From positions 1 through 64,000 of the forward strand of contig NZ_JACSPM010000006.1 in NCBI RefSeq assembly GCF_014837165.1: a DNA stretch of 64,000 nucleotides, given 5' to 3'. This document shows, piece after piece, positions 8,384 to 16,745 of the stretch. Under the pieces are notes generated by a model, which saw nothing but the letters and a program-made list of their open reading frames with translations, was not told where the DNA came from and did not search any database. Position numbers and translations under genes: made by a program. Within the stretch, counting starts at the first letter, position 1. Each line of letters starts with the position of its first letter. Source of the stretch: Microbacterium gallinarum. GTDB taxonomy: Bacteria; Actinomycetota; Actinomycetes; Actinomycetales; Microbacteriaceae.

Positions 8384-8866
8384 TCAGGCGGCCGCTTCGG
8401 CCTTGATCGTCTCGATCGCCTGGTTGAAGCCGCCGCTCGTGAGCGACGACCCGGCGACGCGGCTGACCGAGATCTCGTCGATGTCCTTGCCGACCACGAC
8501 GTCGGAGATGCCGCCGATGAACTCGCCCTGGTACTCCTCGGACTCGGACTTCTGCGGATCGCCCACGACCTCGACGGCGGTGATGACGTCGTTCTCGAGC
8601 GTCACGGTGACCGAGATCTGCTCGACGGTCTCCGGCGTCTGGTAGGACCCCTCGGCGGTGTAGGTGCCGTCGGCGTACGTGCCTCCGCCGCCGCCGGTCG
8701 AGCCGGTCGAGCCGGTCGACCCGTCTCCGGTGTCGCCGGTGCCGCCGTTCTGCCCGGTGGTGGCAGCCGGCGCGCACCCCGCGAGGACGACGGCGCCGGC
8801 TATCCCCACGAGAGCGGTCGCGACGCGGGCGGTGGCGGTCTGGCGGGATGCGGGGGGACGGATCAT
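8384..8866 (-). CDS. FMN-binding (FMN_bind) lipoprotein
   Basis: A 160-residue exported protein. A signal peptide with lipobox LAGC puts the lipid-anchored cysteine at residue 31. It is followed by a Gly/Ser/Thr linker (about 36-62) and one FMN_bind domain (about 65-158). In this family ApbE attaches FMN to the last residue of an SGAT-like motif. Here the aligned stretch is VAGSSLTSGGF, so serine 141 stands in the acceptor position. The protein probably accepts electrons outside the membrane. It is the first gene of the operon, with a good Shine-Dalgarno (AGAAGGA) and a response-regulator-like repeat upstream. Confidence 0.85.
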   Translation of the reverse strand: MIRPPASRQTATARVATALVGIAGAVVLAGCAPAATTGQNGGTGDTGDGSTGSTGSTGGGGGTYADGTYTAEGSYQTPETVEQISVTVTLENDVITAVEVVGDPQKSESEEYQGEFIGGISDVVVGKDIDEISVSRVAGSSLTSGGFNQAIETIKAEAAA

Positions 8867-8931
8867 GGTGTCCTTCTTCTGCCGGGCCTCGGACGCGGGT
8901 GCACCGCAAACGCTAGCGGCTGCGTCCCTGC

Positions 8932-8965
8932 ATCGTCGCGACGTTTCCTATGAGTCACCTCTGAG
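8932..8965 (-). promoter_or_regulatory. Predicted promoter and OmpR-type operator of the flavin operon
   Basis: Reading the minus strand, CTCAGAGGTGA (8965-8955) is followed directly by CTCATAGGAAA (8954-8944), an 11-bp direct repeat. The second half contains the same CATAGGAA seen twice before the two-component genes. GACGAT (8937-8932) is a possible -10, 7 nt after CATAGGAA; the spacing is 6 nt at the 2.7-kb site. The outer repeat overlaps the end of the ATPase gene. Confidence 0.5.
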
Positions 8966-11666
8966 GAAGGGTGCGGCGGCGCACCGCCTTGATGCCCTCC
9001 ACGGCCAGGAACACGGCGACCGAGAGCAGCGCCGGAAGCACCCAGGACGAAACGGTGAGAGGTCGCGACCCGAACAGATCGTTCATGAACGGCACGTACG
9101 TGTAGAACAGCTGCAGCGCGATGAGCGCGAAGGCGGACCACCACACCACGCGGTTGCCGCGCAGCACGTCGATGGTGAGGCTCGACATCCGGAGGAAGCG
9201 GCAGTTGAGCAGGTAGGCGAGCTGACCGAGCGCGAGCATGGCGACGGCCTCGGTGCGGGCGTAGGCGAGATCCGCGCCGCCCGCGAGCGCCACGGCGAAC
9301 ACCCCCAGCGTCACTCCGCCGATGAGCAGCGAGACCACGAGCACCAGTCCGATCTCTCGCCGGTCGATCAGGGGACCGCCGGGAGTGCGCGGCGGGCGGG
9401 TCATGATGCCCTTCTCGGCGGGTTCGTACGCGAGGGCGAGCGACAGCGTGATCGCGGTGACCATGTTGATCCACAGCACCTGCACCGGCGTGAGCGGAAG
9501 CGTGAAGCCGAACACCACCGCGACGAGGATCACCAGCGACTGCGCGCCGTTCGTCGGAAGCAGGAAGACGACCGATTTGCGCAGGTTGTCGTAGATCCGG
9601 CGCCCCTCGCGCACCGCGGAGCGGATCGTGGCGAAGTTGTCGTCGGCGAGGACGATCTCGGCGGCCTCCTTCGTGGCCTCGGTGCCCTTGATCCCCATCG
9701 CGATGCCGACGTTCGCACGCGTGAGGGCGGGCGCGTCGTTGACGCCGTCGCCCGTCATCGCGACGACCTCGTCGTGCGCCTGCAGCGCGCGCACGATGCG
9801 GATCTTGTGCTCGGGGCTGGCCCGCGCGTACACGTCGACGTCGCGCACCACCTCCTTGAGCTGCTCCTGGCTCATGGCCTCGAGCTCCGCGCCCGTGAGC
9901 ACGGAGACGTCATCGTCGTGAGCGAGGCCGAGAGCGCGGCTGATCGCCACCGCGGTGCCCGCGTGGTCGCCGGTGATCATCTTCACGCTGATGCCAGCGG
10001 TGTGGCAGTCGGCGATCGCCTCCACCGCTTCGGGGCGAGGCGGATCGAGGATGCCCCACACCCCGAGGAACTCGAGGTCGTCGAGGTCGTCCACCGTCAG
10101 CGCGCCCATCTCCGCCGACACCGGCCGGCGGGCCGCCGCAAGCACCCGCAGGCCGCTTCGGCCGAGGTCGTCGATCACGGACTCCCACAGCCGGATGTCG
10201 AGGACCTCCGGACCCGACGCGCCGCGCTGACGCACCGAGCGCTCGAGCAGTCGGTCGGGGGCGCCCTTCACCAGGATCGCGCGGGACCCCTCGGCGCCCT
10301 CGTTGAGCGTGGCCATGAACTTGTTCGCCGAGTCGAACGGCACGACCGCGACGCGGGTGCTGCCGGCGGACTTCACGCCGCCCTTCATCGCGACGACCTT
10401 GAGCGCGCCCTCCGTCGGCTCGCCGACCAGTGCCCACCGGCGCTCCCCCGGAGTCGACTCGTCGGCGACGATGTGCGCATCGTTGCACAGGGTCGCCACA
10501 CCGAGGATCGCCGCGAGGTCGCGGCCGTCACCGGCGTGCCCGCGGGCCCTGATATCGCCCTCCGGGTCGTACCCGAGCCCGGTGACGTCGTAGGCGCCCA
10601 GAGGCGTGACGATGCGCTCCACCGTCATCTCGTTCTTCGTGAGGGTGCCGGTCTTGTCGGAGCAGATCGTCGTTACGGAGCCCAGCGTCTCGACGGCGGG
10701 GAGCTTGCGGGTGATCGCCTTGCGCCGGGCCATCTGCTGCACGCCGATCGCGAGGGTGATCGTCACGAGCGCGGGCAGCCCCTCGGGGATCGCGGCGACC
10801 GCGAAGCCGATCGCTGCGGAGATCAGCTCGTCGAACGGCATGGCGTGCAGGAACCGGCCGATCGCGAGCATGATCGCGGCCATCCCCAGGATCACGAGGG
10901 TGAGGACGCGGCCGAACGAGTCGAGCTGCTTCGTCAGCGGGGTGTCGAGCGACCCCGCCTCGCCGACGAGCGTCTGGATCCTGCCGATCTCCGTGCGCTC
11001 CCCGGTCGCCGTCACGATGCCTCGGCCTTGACCGGCCGACACGATCGTCCCCGAGAACGCCATCGACGCGCGATCCCCCACACCTGCGTCGGGCGCGACG
11101 GGATCGGTGTGCTTCGACGACGGCACCGACTCGCCGGTGAGCGCGGCTTCCTCGACGCGCAGCTGGAAGGCCTCGAAGAGGCGGACGTCGGCGGGAACCT
11201 TGTCGCCGGGCATGAGCCGCACGACGTCTCCCGGCACGAGGTCGGCGGCGGGCGCCGTGGCCCACGCGCCGTCGCGGCGCACGCGGGCGTCGGCGGACAG
11301 CATGCCGCGGATGCCGGCGAGGGCCTTCTCGGCGCGGCCCTCCTGCACGAACCCGATCACGGCATTGATGACGGCGACGGCCATGATGACCCAGAACTCG
11401 AGCCAGTCCGCCATGATCGCCTTGATCACCGCGGCGCCGAGCAGGATGTAGATCAGGGTGTCGTTGAAGTGCGCGAGGAAGCGCAGGATCGGATGCGTGC
11501 GCCGGGGCTCGGGCAGGAGGTTCGGCCCGACCTCACGCAGCCGGTCGGCCGCGGCATCCGACGAGAGTCCTGCGGTCCTGGTCGCGAGCGCCGTCTCGAC
11601 CTCGCCGACAGACAGCGAGTGCGGGCGCTCGACGTCGTATTCGTCGACCGCGCGCGGCTCGATCAT
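8955..11666 (-). CDS. Cation-transporting P-type ATPase (P2 subgroup, CtpF/PacL-like)
   Basis: A 903-residue membrane pump. The actuator loop has TGES (177-180), membrane helix 4 has PEGLP (294-298), the phosphorylated aspartate is D337 in DKTGTLT, and the hinge motif is [12 protein letters not shown]. About ten membrane helices fit the hydrophobic pattern. In helix 6 the line [18 protein letters not shown] keeps the Asn and Thr but has Ala where calcium pumps have the metal-binding Asp. That is usual in CtpF-like bacterial pumps, so calcium, sodium or potassium cannot be chosen from the sequence. The ATG lies 8 nt after the prs stop, so the gene is probably transcribed with glmU and prs. Confidence 0.9.
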   Translation of the reverse strand: MIEPRAVDEYDVERPHSLSVGEVETALATRTAGLSSDAAADRLREVGPNLLPEPRRTHPILRFLAHFNDTLIYILLGAAVIKAIMADWLEFWVIMAVAVINAVIGFVQEGRAEKALAGIRGMLSADARVRRDGAWATAPAADLVPGDVVRLMPGDKVPADVRLFEAFQLRVEEAALTGESVPSSKHTDPVAPDAGVGDRASMAFSGTIVSAGQGRGIVTATGERTEIGRIQTLVGEAGSLDTPLTKQLDSFGRVLTLVILGMAAIMLAIGRFLHAMPFDELISAAIGFAVAAIPEGLPALVTITLAIGVQQMARRKAITRKLPAVETLGSVTTICSDKTGTLTKNEMTVERIVTPLGAYDVTGLGYDPEGDIRARGHAGDGRDLAAILGVATLCNDAHIVADESTPGERRWALVGEPTEGALKVVAMKGGVKSAGSTRVAVVPFDSANKFMATLNEGAEGSRAILVKGAPDRLLERSVRQRGASGPEVLDIRLWESVIDDLGRSGLRVLAAARRPVSAEMGALTVDDLDDLEFLGVWGILDPPRPEAVEAIADCHTAGISVKMITGDHAGTAVAISRALGLAHDDDVSVLTGAELEAMSQEQLKEVVRDVDVYARASPEHKIRIVRALQAHDEVVAMTGDGVNDAPALTRANVGIAMGIKGTEATKEAAEIVLADDNFATIRSAVREGRRIYDNLRKSVVFLLPTNGAQSLVILVAVVFGFTLPLTPVQVLWINMVTAITLSLALAYEPAEKGIMTRPPRTPGGPLIDRREIGLVLVVSLLIGGVTLGVFAVALAGGADLAYARTEAVAMLALGQLAYLLNCRFLRMSSLTIDVLRGNRVVWWSAFALIALQLFYTYVPFMNDLFGSRPLTVSSWVLPALLSVAVFLAVEGIKAVRRRTLPQR

Positions 11667-11674
11667 GGCTCGGC

Positions 11675-12709
11675 TCAGGCCGCCCCGTCGAACATGCTCG
11701 TCACCGAGCCGTCCTCGAAGACCTCGTGGATCGCCCGCGCGAGCAGAGGTGCGATCGGAAGGATCGTCAGGCTCGGGAAGCGCTTCTCGTCGGGGATCGG
11801 GATCGTGTCGGTGACGACGACCTCGTCGATGGCGTCGCTCTGCAGGCGCTGCGCTGCGGGATCGCTGAAGATCGGGTGCGTCGCGGCCACGATGACGCGC
11901 ACGGCGCCGTTCGCCTTGAGGGCCTCAGCGGCCTTCACGATCGTGCCGCCGGTGTCGATCATGTCGTCGACGAGCAGGCAGACCCTGCCATCGACGTCAC
12001 CGACGATCTCGTTGACCGTGACCTGGTTGGCGACGTTGGGGTCACGACGCTTGTGGATGATCGCCAGCGGGGCGCCGAGGCTGTCGGACCACGTGTCGGC
12101 GACGCGCACCCGTCCGGTGTCGGGCGAGACCACGGTCAGCTTCTCGCGGTCGTCCGGCGAGAGCGTCTCCTGGAAGTACTCGAGCAGCACCGGCTTGGCG
12201 AAGAGGTGGTCGACCGGGCCGTCGAAGAACCCCTGGATCTGGGCGGCGTGCAGGTCGACGCTCATGACGCGGTCGGCGCCGGCGGTCTTGAGCAGGTCGG
12301 CGACCAGGCGTGCGCTGATCGGCTCACGGCCGCGACCCTTCTTGTCCTGGCGCGAATACGGGTAGTACGGCGCCACGACGGTGATGCGCTTGGCGCTCGC
12401 CCGCTTGGCGGCGTCGAGCATGATGAGCGTCTCCATGAGCCACTCGTTGACCGGCGGGCCGAAGCTCTGGATCAGGAAGAAGTCGCACCCGCGGATCGAC
12501 ACCTCGAAGCGGGTGAGGATCTCACCCGAGGCGAAGGTGCGGTATTCGGTGGGGACCAGCTCTGTGCCGAGCTGTGCGGCGACGTCGGTCGCCAGGGCGG
12601 GGTGCGAGCTGCCGCGGGCGACGACGAGGCGCTTCTTGGTCTTGGCGACCAGTCCGGGCGCGATGTCCTTGTCGCGGTCGAGCTCAACGGTCTTCTTCTT
12701 GCGCCCCAT
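11675..12709 (-). CDS. prs: Ribose-phosphate pyrophosphokinase (PRPP synthetase)
   Basis: A 344-residue cytosolic enzyme that makes 5-phosphoribosyl 1-pyrophosphate from ribose 5-phosphate and ATP for nucleotide, histidine and tryptophan synthesis. Class I PRPP synthetase features are clear: the flexible loop region YYPYSRQDKKGRGREPIS, the metal site DLHAAQIQGFF and the PRPP loop LVDDMIDTGGT. A lysine-rich extension of about 20 residues precedes the usual N-terminus. The start (ATG 12709) lies 26 nt inside the end of glmU, the common actinobacterial glmU-prs arrangement. Confidence 0.97.
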   Translation of the reverse strand: MGRKKKTVELDRDKDIAPGLVAKTKKRLVVARGSSHPALATDVAAQLGTELVPTEYRTFASGEILTRFEVSIRGCDFFLIQSFGPPVNEWLMETLIMLDAAKRASAKRITVVAPYYPYSRQDKKGRGREPISARLVADLLKTAGADRVMSVDLHAAQIQGFFDGPVDHLFAKPVLLEYFQETLSPDDREKLTVVSPDTGRVRVADTWSDSLGAPLAIIHKRRDPNVANQVTVNEIVGDVDGRVCLLVDDMIDTGGTIVKAAEALKANGAVRVIVAATHPIFSDPAAQRLQSDAIDEVVVTDTIPIPDEKRFPSLTILPIAPLLARAIHEVFEDGSVTSMFDGAA

Positions 12710-14156
12710 CGTCCGCCTTCTGTGCGGACCGAGCCTTGGCGGCGACATCCGCCGCCCCGGTTCCCGGTCTGTTCTTCTCGACCCACCCCTCCACATTGCG
12801 CTGAGGGGCCACGCTGAGAGCAAGGGCACCGGCGGGAACATCCTTGCGGATGACCGCCCCGGCCCCGGTCTTCGCGCCATCTCCGATCCTAACGGGCGCG
12901 ACGAAGACGTTGTGCGAGCCGGTGTGCACCTCATCGCCGATCTCCGTGCGGTGCTTGGTCAGATCGTCGTAGTTCGCGGTGATCGCACCGGCGCCCAGGT
13001 TGACCCCGCTGCCGATGGTCGTATCGCCGATGTACGACAGGTGGGGCACCTTGCTGCGCTCGCCGATCGTGGAGTTCTTGGTCTCGACGAAGGTGCCGAT
13101 CTTGCCCTTGTCGCCGAGATACGTGCCCGGGCGCAGGTACGCGAACGGCCCGACGTTGGCACCCGCGCCGATGACCGCGAGCGTCGCGTCGGCGCGCGTG
13201 ACGACGGCGTTCTCGCCGACCTCGCACGTCACGAGACTCGTGTCGGGGCCGATCAGCGCACCCGCGCCGACCGAGGTCGCACGCAGCAGGTGCGTGTTCG
13301 GCAGCACCGTCACGTCGGGGGCGAGCGTCACATCGACGTCGATCCAGGTCGTCGCCGGGTCGAGGATCGTCACACCCTCGAGCTGCCAGCGGCGCACCGT
13401 GCGCGCGTTGAGCAGCCGCGCCGCCTCCGAGAGCTGGACCCGGTCGTTCACGCCCAGCGCCGCGGCGGCGTCGGGCGCGCTGGCCGCCGCGACGACGAGG
13501 CGCGAATCGCGCAGCAGCGCCACGACGTCGGTGAGGTACTTCTCGCCCTGGGCGTTGGCAGTGCCCACGAGCGACAGGTGGGCGCGCAGCGCCTGCACCT
13601 CGAACACGTAGACGCCGGCATTGATCTCGTGGACGGATGCCTCGTCCTCGGTGGCGTCCTTCTGCTCGACGATGCGCGTGACCGAGCCGTCGGCATCGCG
13701 GATGATCCTGCCGTACCCGGTGGCGTCGTCGAGAACGGCGCTGAGCACCGTCGCAGCGGCGGCACCCTGGCGGTGCGCGGCGACCAGGGAGGCGAGCGTG
13801 TCGGCCTCCAGCAGGGGCACGTCTCCGCTCAGCACGAGCACGTCGCCCGTGAAGTCGTCGAGCGCGTCGAGCGCCAGCTCGACCGCACGGCCGGTGCCGG
13901 GCACCTCGTCCTGGTCGACGACCACGACGCCGGGCGCCGCGTCGACGACCGCGCCCGCGACGAGATCGCGCTCGTGGCGCACGACCACGACCACCCGATC
14001 CGGACCGAGTGCGAGGGCCGTGTCGATCACGTGACCCACGAGCGGGCGCCCGCCGATGCGGTGCAGCACCTTGGGAGTGCTCGACTTCATGCGCGTTCCC
14101 TGGCCTGCGGCCAGAACGATCACGGCGAGACTGCGGTCGTCGTTGTTGTGGGTCAT
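12684..14156 (-). CDS. glmU: Bifunctional UDP-N-acetylglucosamine pyrophosphorylase/glucosamine-1-phosphate acetyltransferase
   Basis: A 490-residue enzyme that acetylates glucosamine 1-phosphate and then joins it to UTP, giving UDP-GlcNAc for peptidoglycan. The N-terminal uridylyltransferase has LAAGQGTRMKS (15-25). The C-terminal half is a left-handed beta helix of hexapeptide repeats, with the acetyltransferase segments GAITANYDD and GSHNVFVAP. The ATG at 14156 lies one nucleotide after the 3' end of the tRNA-Gln gene, so the mRNA must either include the tRNA or start virtually without a leader after tRNA processing. No better start exists, because an upstream in-frame codon would read through the tRNA. 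It overlaps prs by 26 nt. Confidence 0.96.
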   Translation of the reverse strand: MTHNNDDRSLAVIVLAAGQGTRMKSSTPKVLHRIGGRPLVGHVIDTALALGPDRVVVVVRHERDLVAGAVVDAAPGVVVVDQDEVPGTGRAVELALDALDDFTGDVLVLSGDVPLLEADTLASLVAAHRQGAAAATVLSAVLDDATGYGRIIRDADGSVTRIVEQKDATEDEASVHEINAGVYVFEVQALRAHLSLVGTANAQGEKYLTDVVALLRDSRLVVAAASAPDAAAALGVNDRVQLSEAARLLNARTVRRWQLEGVTILDPATTWIDVDVTLAPDVTVLPNTHLLRATSVGAGALIGPDTSLVTCEVGENAVVTRADATLAVIGAGANVGPFAYLRPGTYLGDKGKIGTFVETKNSTIGERSKVPHLSYIGDTTIGSGVNLGAGAITANYDDLTKHRTEIGDEVHTGSHNVFVAPVRIGDGAKTGAGAVIRKDVPAGALALSVAPQRNVEGWVEKNRPGTGAADVAAKARSAQKADDGAQEEDR

Positions 14157-14157
14157 G

Positions 14158-14229
14158 CTCCGCCGCCAGGATTCGAACCTGGGCCTCACAGCTCCAAAGG
14201 CTGTCGTGCTGCCGTTACACCACGGCGGA
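14158..14229 (-). tRNA. tRNA-Gln (anticodon TTG)
   Basis: A full cloverleaf is visible on the minus strand. The acceptor strands TCCGCCG and CGGCGGA pair perfectly with discriminator G. The anticodon stem ACAGC/GCTGT encloses CTTTGGA, giving anticodon TTG (reads CAA). The T arm CCAGG/CCTGG has loop TTCGAAT (read on the sense strand). CCA is not encoded. The glmU start codon follows one nucleotide downstream. Confidence 0.96.
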
Positions 14230-14331
14230 TCGCCGCGGTCCGCGGCCGTCGTCAAGTCTGCCAGACCCGCCCGCGGGCGCCTGCCCCGGGCGTTGCCGCC
14301 GGGGCGTCACGGGTGCGCCCTGCGCGACCTC

Positions 14332-14337
14332 GATAAT
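14332..14337 (+). promoter_or_regulatory. -10 hexamer for leaderless start of the MarR gene
   Basis: GATAAT ends 6 nt before the ATG at 14344. The intervening GGGGGC is too close to the ATG to act as a normal ribosome binding site. Confidence 0.5.
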
Positions 14338-14343
14338 GGGGGC

Positions 14344-14841
14344 ATGGCCAAGGAGACCGACGAGGTCGATCGCATCGTCCAGGCGTGGGTCGCCCAGCGA
14401 CCCGACCTCGACTTCTCGCCCCTCGAAGTGCTCTCGCGCGTCGACCGTCTGTCGCGACACCTCGACCGGGCGCGACGCGACGCCTTCCGCCGCAGCGACC
14501 TCGAGCCGTGGGAGTGGGACGTGCTGTCGGCGCTGCGCCGCGCCGGGGAGCCGTTCCAGCTCAGCCCGAAGCAGCTCCTGCTGCAGACGCTCGTCTCGAG
14601 CGGCACGATGACCAACCGGATCGACCGGCTCGTCGGGCGCCGACTCGTGCACCGCGTGGCGGACCCCGACGACGGGCGCAGCATCCTGGTCACCCTCACC
14701 GGTGAAGGCAAGACGCGAGTGGATGCCGCGATCACGCGGCTCGTCGACGCCGAAGCGGTGCTCCTCGCCACACTGTCGCGCAGCGACCGCGACCGGCTCG
14801 CCGGATTGCTGCGCAAGCTGAGCCTCGGCTTCGACGTCTGA
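14344..14841 (+). CDS. MarR-family transcriptional regulator
   Basis: A 165-residue winged-helix regulator. The recognition helix region SPKQLLLQTLVSSGTMTNRIDRLVGR is followed by the wing (ADPDDGRSILVTLT), where the Asp-x-Arg signature of MarR proteins is intact. Its C-terminal helices form the dimer interface. It is flanked by tRNA-Gln/glmU and by the ABC-F gene, both pointing away or toward it on the other strand, so no operon partner reveals its ligand or targets. Confidence 0.9.
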   Translation: MAKETDEVDRIVQAWVAQRPDLDFSPLEVLSRVDRLSRHLDRARRDAFRRSDLEPWEWDVLSALRRAGEPFQLSPKQLLLQTLVSSGTMTNRIDRLVGRRLVHRVADPDDGRSILVTLTGEGKTRVDAAITRLVDAEAVLLATLSRSDRDRLAGLLRKLSLGFDV

Positions 14842-14847
14842 CTGCGG

Positions 14848-16674
14848 TCAGCCGAGCTGCTCGGTGAGCTCGAACCAGCGCAGCTCGACGTCATCCCGCT
14901 CGGACTCCAGCTCGCCGATCTTCGCCATCTCGGCGCCGAGCCCGACGTAGTCGGACTGGGCGTGGTCGGCCAGCGCCGTGCGGGCCTTCGTGATCTGCGC
15001 CTCGAGCTTCTCGAGCCGGCGCTCGAGGGCCGTGATCTCCTTCTGGGCGGCACGCAGCTCGGCCCCGCTGAGCGCCGGGGTGGACGATGCCGCGGCGGGC
15101 GCGGCATCCGTCGCCCTTCCTCCCGTCGCCGCGGCCGCACGCTCACGTTCACGCAGCCGCAGGTACTCGTCGACCCCACCGGGCAGGTGGCGCAGGTGAC
15201 CGCCGAGGATGGCGTACTGCTGGTCGGTGACGCGCTCGATGAAGTAGCGGTCGTGCGAGACGACGAGGAGCGTGCCCGGCCACGTATCGAGGAGATCCTC
15301 CATCGCGGCGAGCATGTCGGTGTCGAGGTCGTTCGTCGGCTCGTCGAGGATCAGCACGTTCGGCTGCTCGAGCAGGATCAGCAGCAGCTGCAGACGGCGC
15401 TTCTGGCCGCCCGAGAGATCCTTCACCGGCGTGGAGAGCTGGGCGCTCGCGAACCCCATGCGCTCGAGGAGCTGACCGGGGGTGAGCTCCTGCGCCCTGG
15501 AGCCGCTTCCGAAGCTGTAGGTCGTGCGCAGGCGGGCGATCACGACGCGCACCGGGTCGTCGAGGTGCTCTTCGAGCTCGTCCAGGCGCTGCGTCAGGGT
15601 GGCGACCTGCACGGTCTTGCCGCGCTTGACGCGACCCGATGTGGGCTCGACGTCGCCCGAGACGAGGCCGAGGAGCGTGGACTTGCCCGCGCCGTTGACG
15701 CCGAGGATGCCGGTGCGCTCGCCGGGAGCGATGCGCCACTCGACGGGGTGGAGCACTTCGCGGTCGGGTCCGCCGTCGAGCGCCGGGTAGCTCACCGATG
15801 CGTCGAGCAGGTCGACGACGTCCTTGCCGAGCCGGGTGACGGCGAGGGACTGGAGTTCGGTCTTGTCGCGGATCTCGGGCACGTCCGCGATGAGGGCGTT
15901 GGCCGCGTCGATGCGGAACTTCGGCTTCGACGTGCGCGCCGGCGCCCCGCGGCGCAGCCACGCGAGCTCTTTGCGCGCGAGGTTCTGCCGACGCGCCTCG
16001 ATGGCCGCCGCCTGACGGTCGCGCTCGACGCGCTGAAGGATGTACGCCGCGTAGCCGCCTTCGAAGGGCTCGACGAGCTGATCGTGCACCTCCCACGTGC
16101 GGGTGCAGACCTCGTCGAGGAACCACCGGTCGTGCGTCACGACGAGCAGACCGCCCTGGTTCGCCGACCAGCGGCGCTTGAGATGCTCGGCCAGCCAGGC
16201 GATCGCCTCGACGTCGAGGTGGTTCGTCGGCTCGTCGAGGAAGATGACGTCGTGGTCGCCGGCCAGGAGTGCGGCGAGCGCCACCCGCCGGCGCTGGCCG
16301 CCGGAGAGCCCGGTCACCGGACCGTCCCAGTCGAGTCCCTGCAGCAGCCCGGCGAGGACGTCGCGCGTGCGCGCATCGCCCGCCCAGTCATGCTCGGCGC
16401 GATCGCCCACCACCGACTGCGCGATGGTCAGCGTGTCGTCGAGCGTGTCAGCCTGATCGAGCACGCCCACCCGCACACCGCTGCGCACCGTGACGCGTCC
16501 GGAGTCGGGTTCGAGGCGTCCCGCGAGCATCGCCAGCAGGCTCGACTTGCCGTCGCCGTTGCGACCGACGATGCCGATGCGGTCGCCCTCGTCGACGCCC
16601 AGCGAGACGCCGTCGAAGACGACCTTGGTCGGGAACTCCAGGTGCAGGGCCTCGGCCCCCAGAAGATGTGCCAT
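14848..16674 (-). CDS. ABC-F family ATPase (Uup-like)
   Basis: A 608-residue soluble protein with two ABC domains and no membrane helices. The first has GRNGDGKSS, LSGGQRRRVALA and FLDEPTNHLD; the second has GVNGAGKST, LSGGQKRRLQLL and ILDEPTNDLD. A charged helical linker joins them. The C-terminal ~75 residues (after an Ala-rich spacer) form a coiled coil like the C-terminal domain of Uup. ABC-F proteins act on the ribosome E site or on branched DNA intermediates rather than in transport. The gene belongs to the minus-strand housekeeping row and ends 6 nt from the converging MarR gene. Confidence 0.92.
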   Translation of the reverse strand: MAHLLGAEALHLEFPTKVVFDGVSLGVDEGDRIGIVGRNGDGKSSLLAMLAGRLEPDSGRVTVRSGVRVGVLDQADTLDDTLTIAQSVVGDRAEHDWAGDARTRDVLAGLLQGLDWDGPVTGLSGGQRRRVALAALLAGDHDVIFLDEPTNHLDVEAIAWLAEHLKRRWSANQGGLLVVTHDRWFLDEVCTRTWEVHDQLVEPFEGGYAAYILQRVERDRQAAAIEARRQNLARKELAWLRRGAPARTSKPKFRIDAANALIADVPEIRDKTELQSLAVTRLGKDVVDLLDASVSYPALDGGPDREVLHPVEWRIAPGERTGILGVNGAGKSTLLGLVSGDVEPTSGRVKRGKTVQVATLTQRLDELEEHLDDPVRVVIARLRTTYSFGSGSRAQELTPGQLLERMGFASAQLSTPVKDLSGGQKRRLQLLLILLEQPNVLILDEPTNDLDTDMLAAMEDLLDTWPGTLLVVSHDRYFIERVTDQQYAILGGHLRHLPGGVDEYLRLRERERAAAATGGRATDAAPAAASSTPALSGAELRAAQKEITALERRLEKLEAQITKARTALADHAQSDYVGLGAEMAKIGELESERDDVELRWFELTEQLG

Positions 16675-16683
16675 GTCTCTTCA

Positions 16684-16689
16684 AGGCTA
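16684..16689 (-). promoter_or_regulatory. -10 hexamer of the ABC-F gene
   Basis: TAGCCT on the minus strand ends 9 nt before the ATG at 16674, predicting a leader of at most a few bases. Confidence 0.45.
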
Positions 16690-16745
16690 GGCGAGCGCCG
16701 GCGTCTCCGATCACGCCCGCCCGCGACCCCGCCCCCAGTCGCGCG

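Noticed and set aside
8867..8954. FMN riboswitch before the flavin operon
   Set aside because: The predicted leader is only about 60 nt and shows none of the conserved RFN-element helices.
8664..12365. 1233-codon plus-strand frame opposite the P-type ATPase and prs
   Set aside because: Both minus-strand genes have complete sets of catalytic motifs. The opposite frame has none and starts inside the FMN lipoprotein gene.
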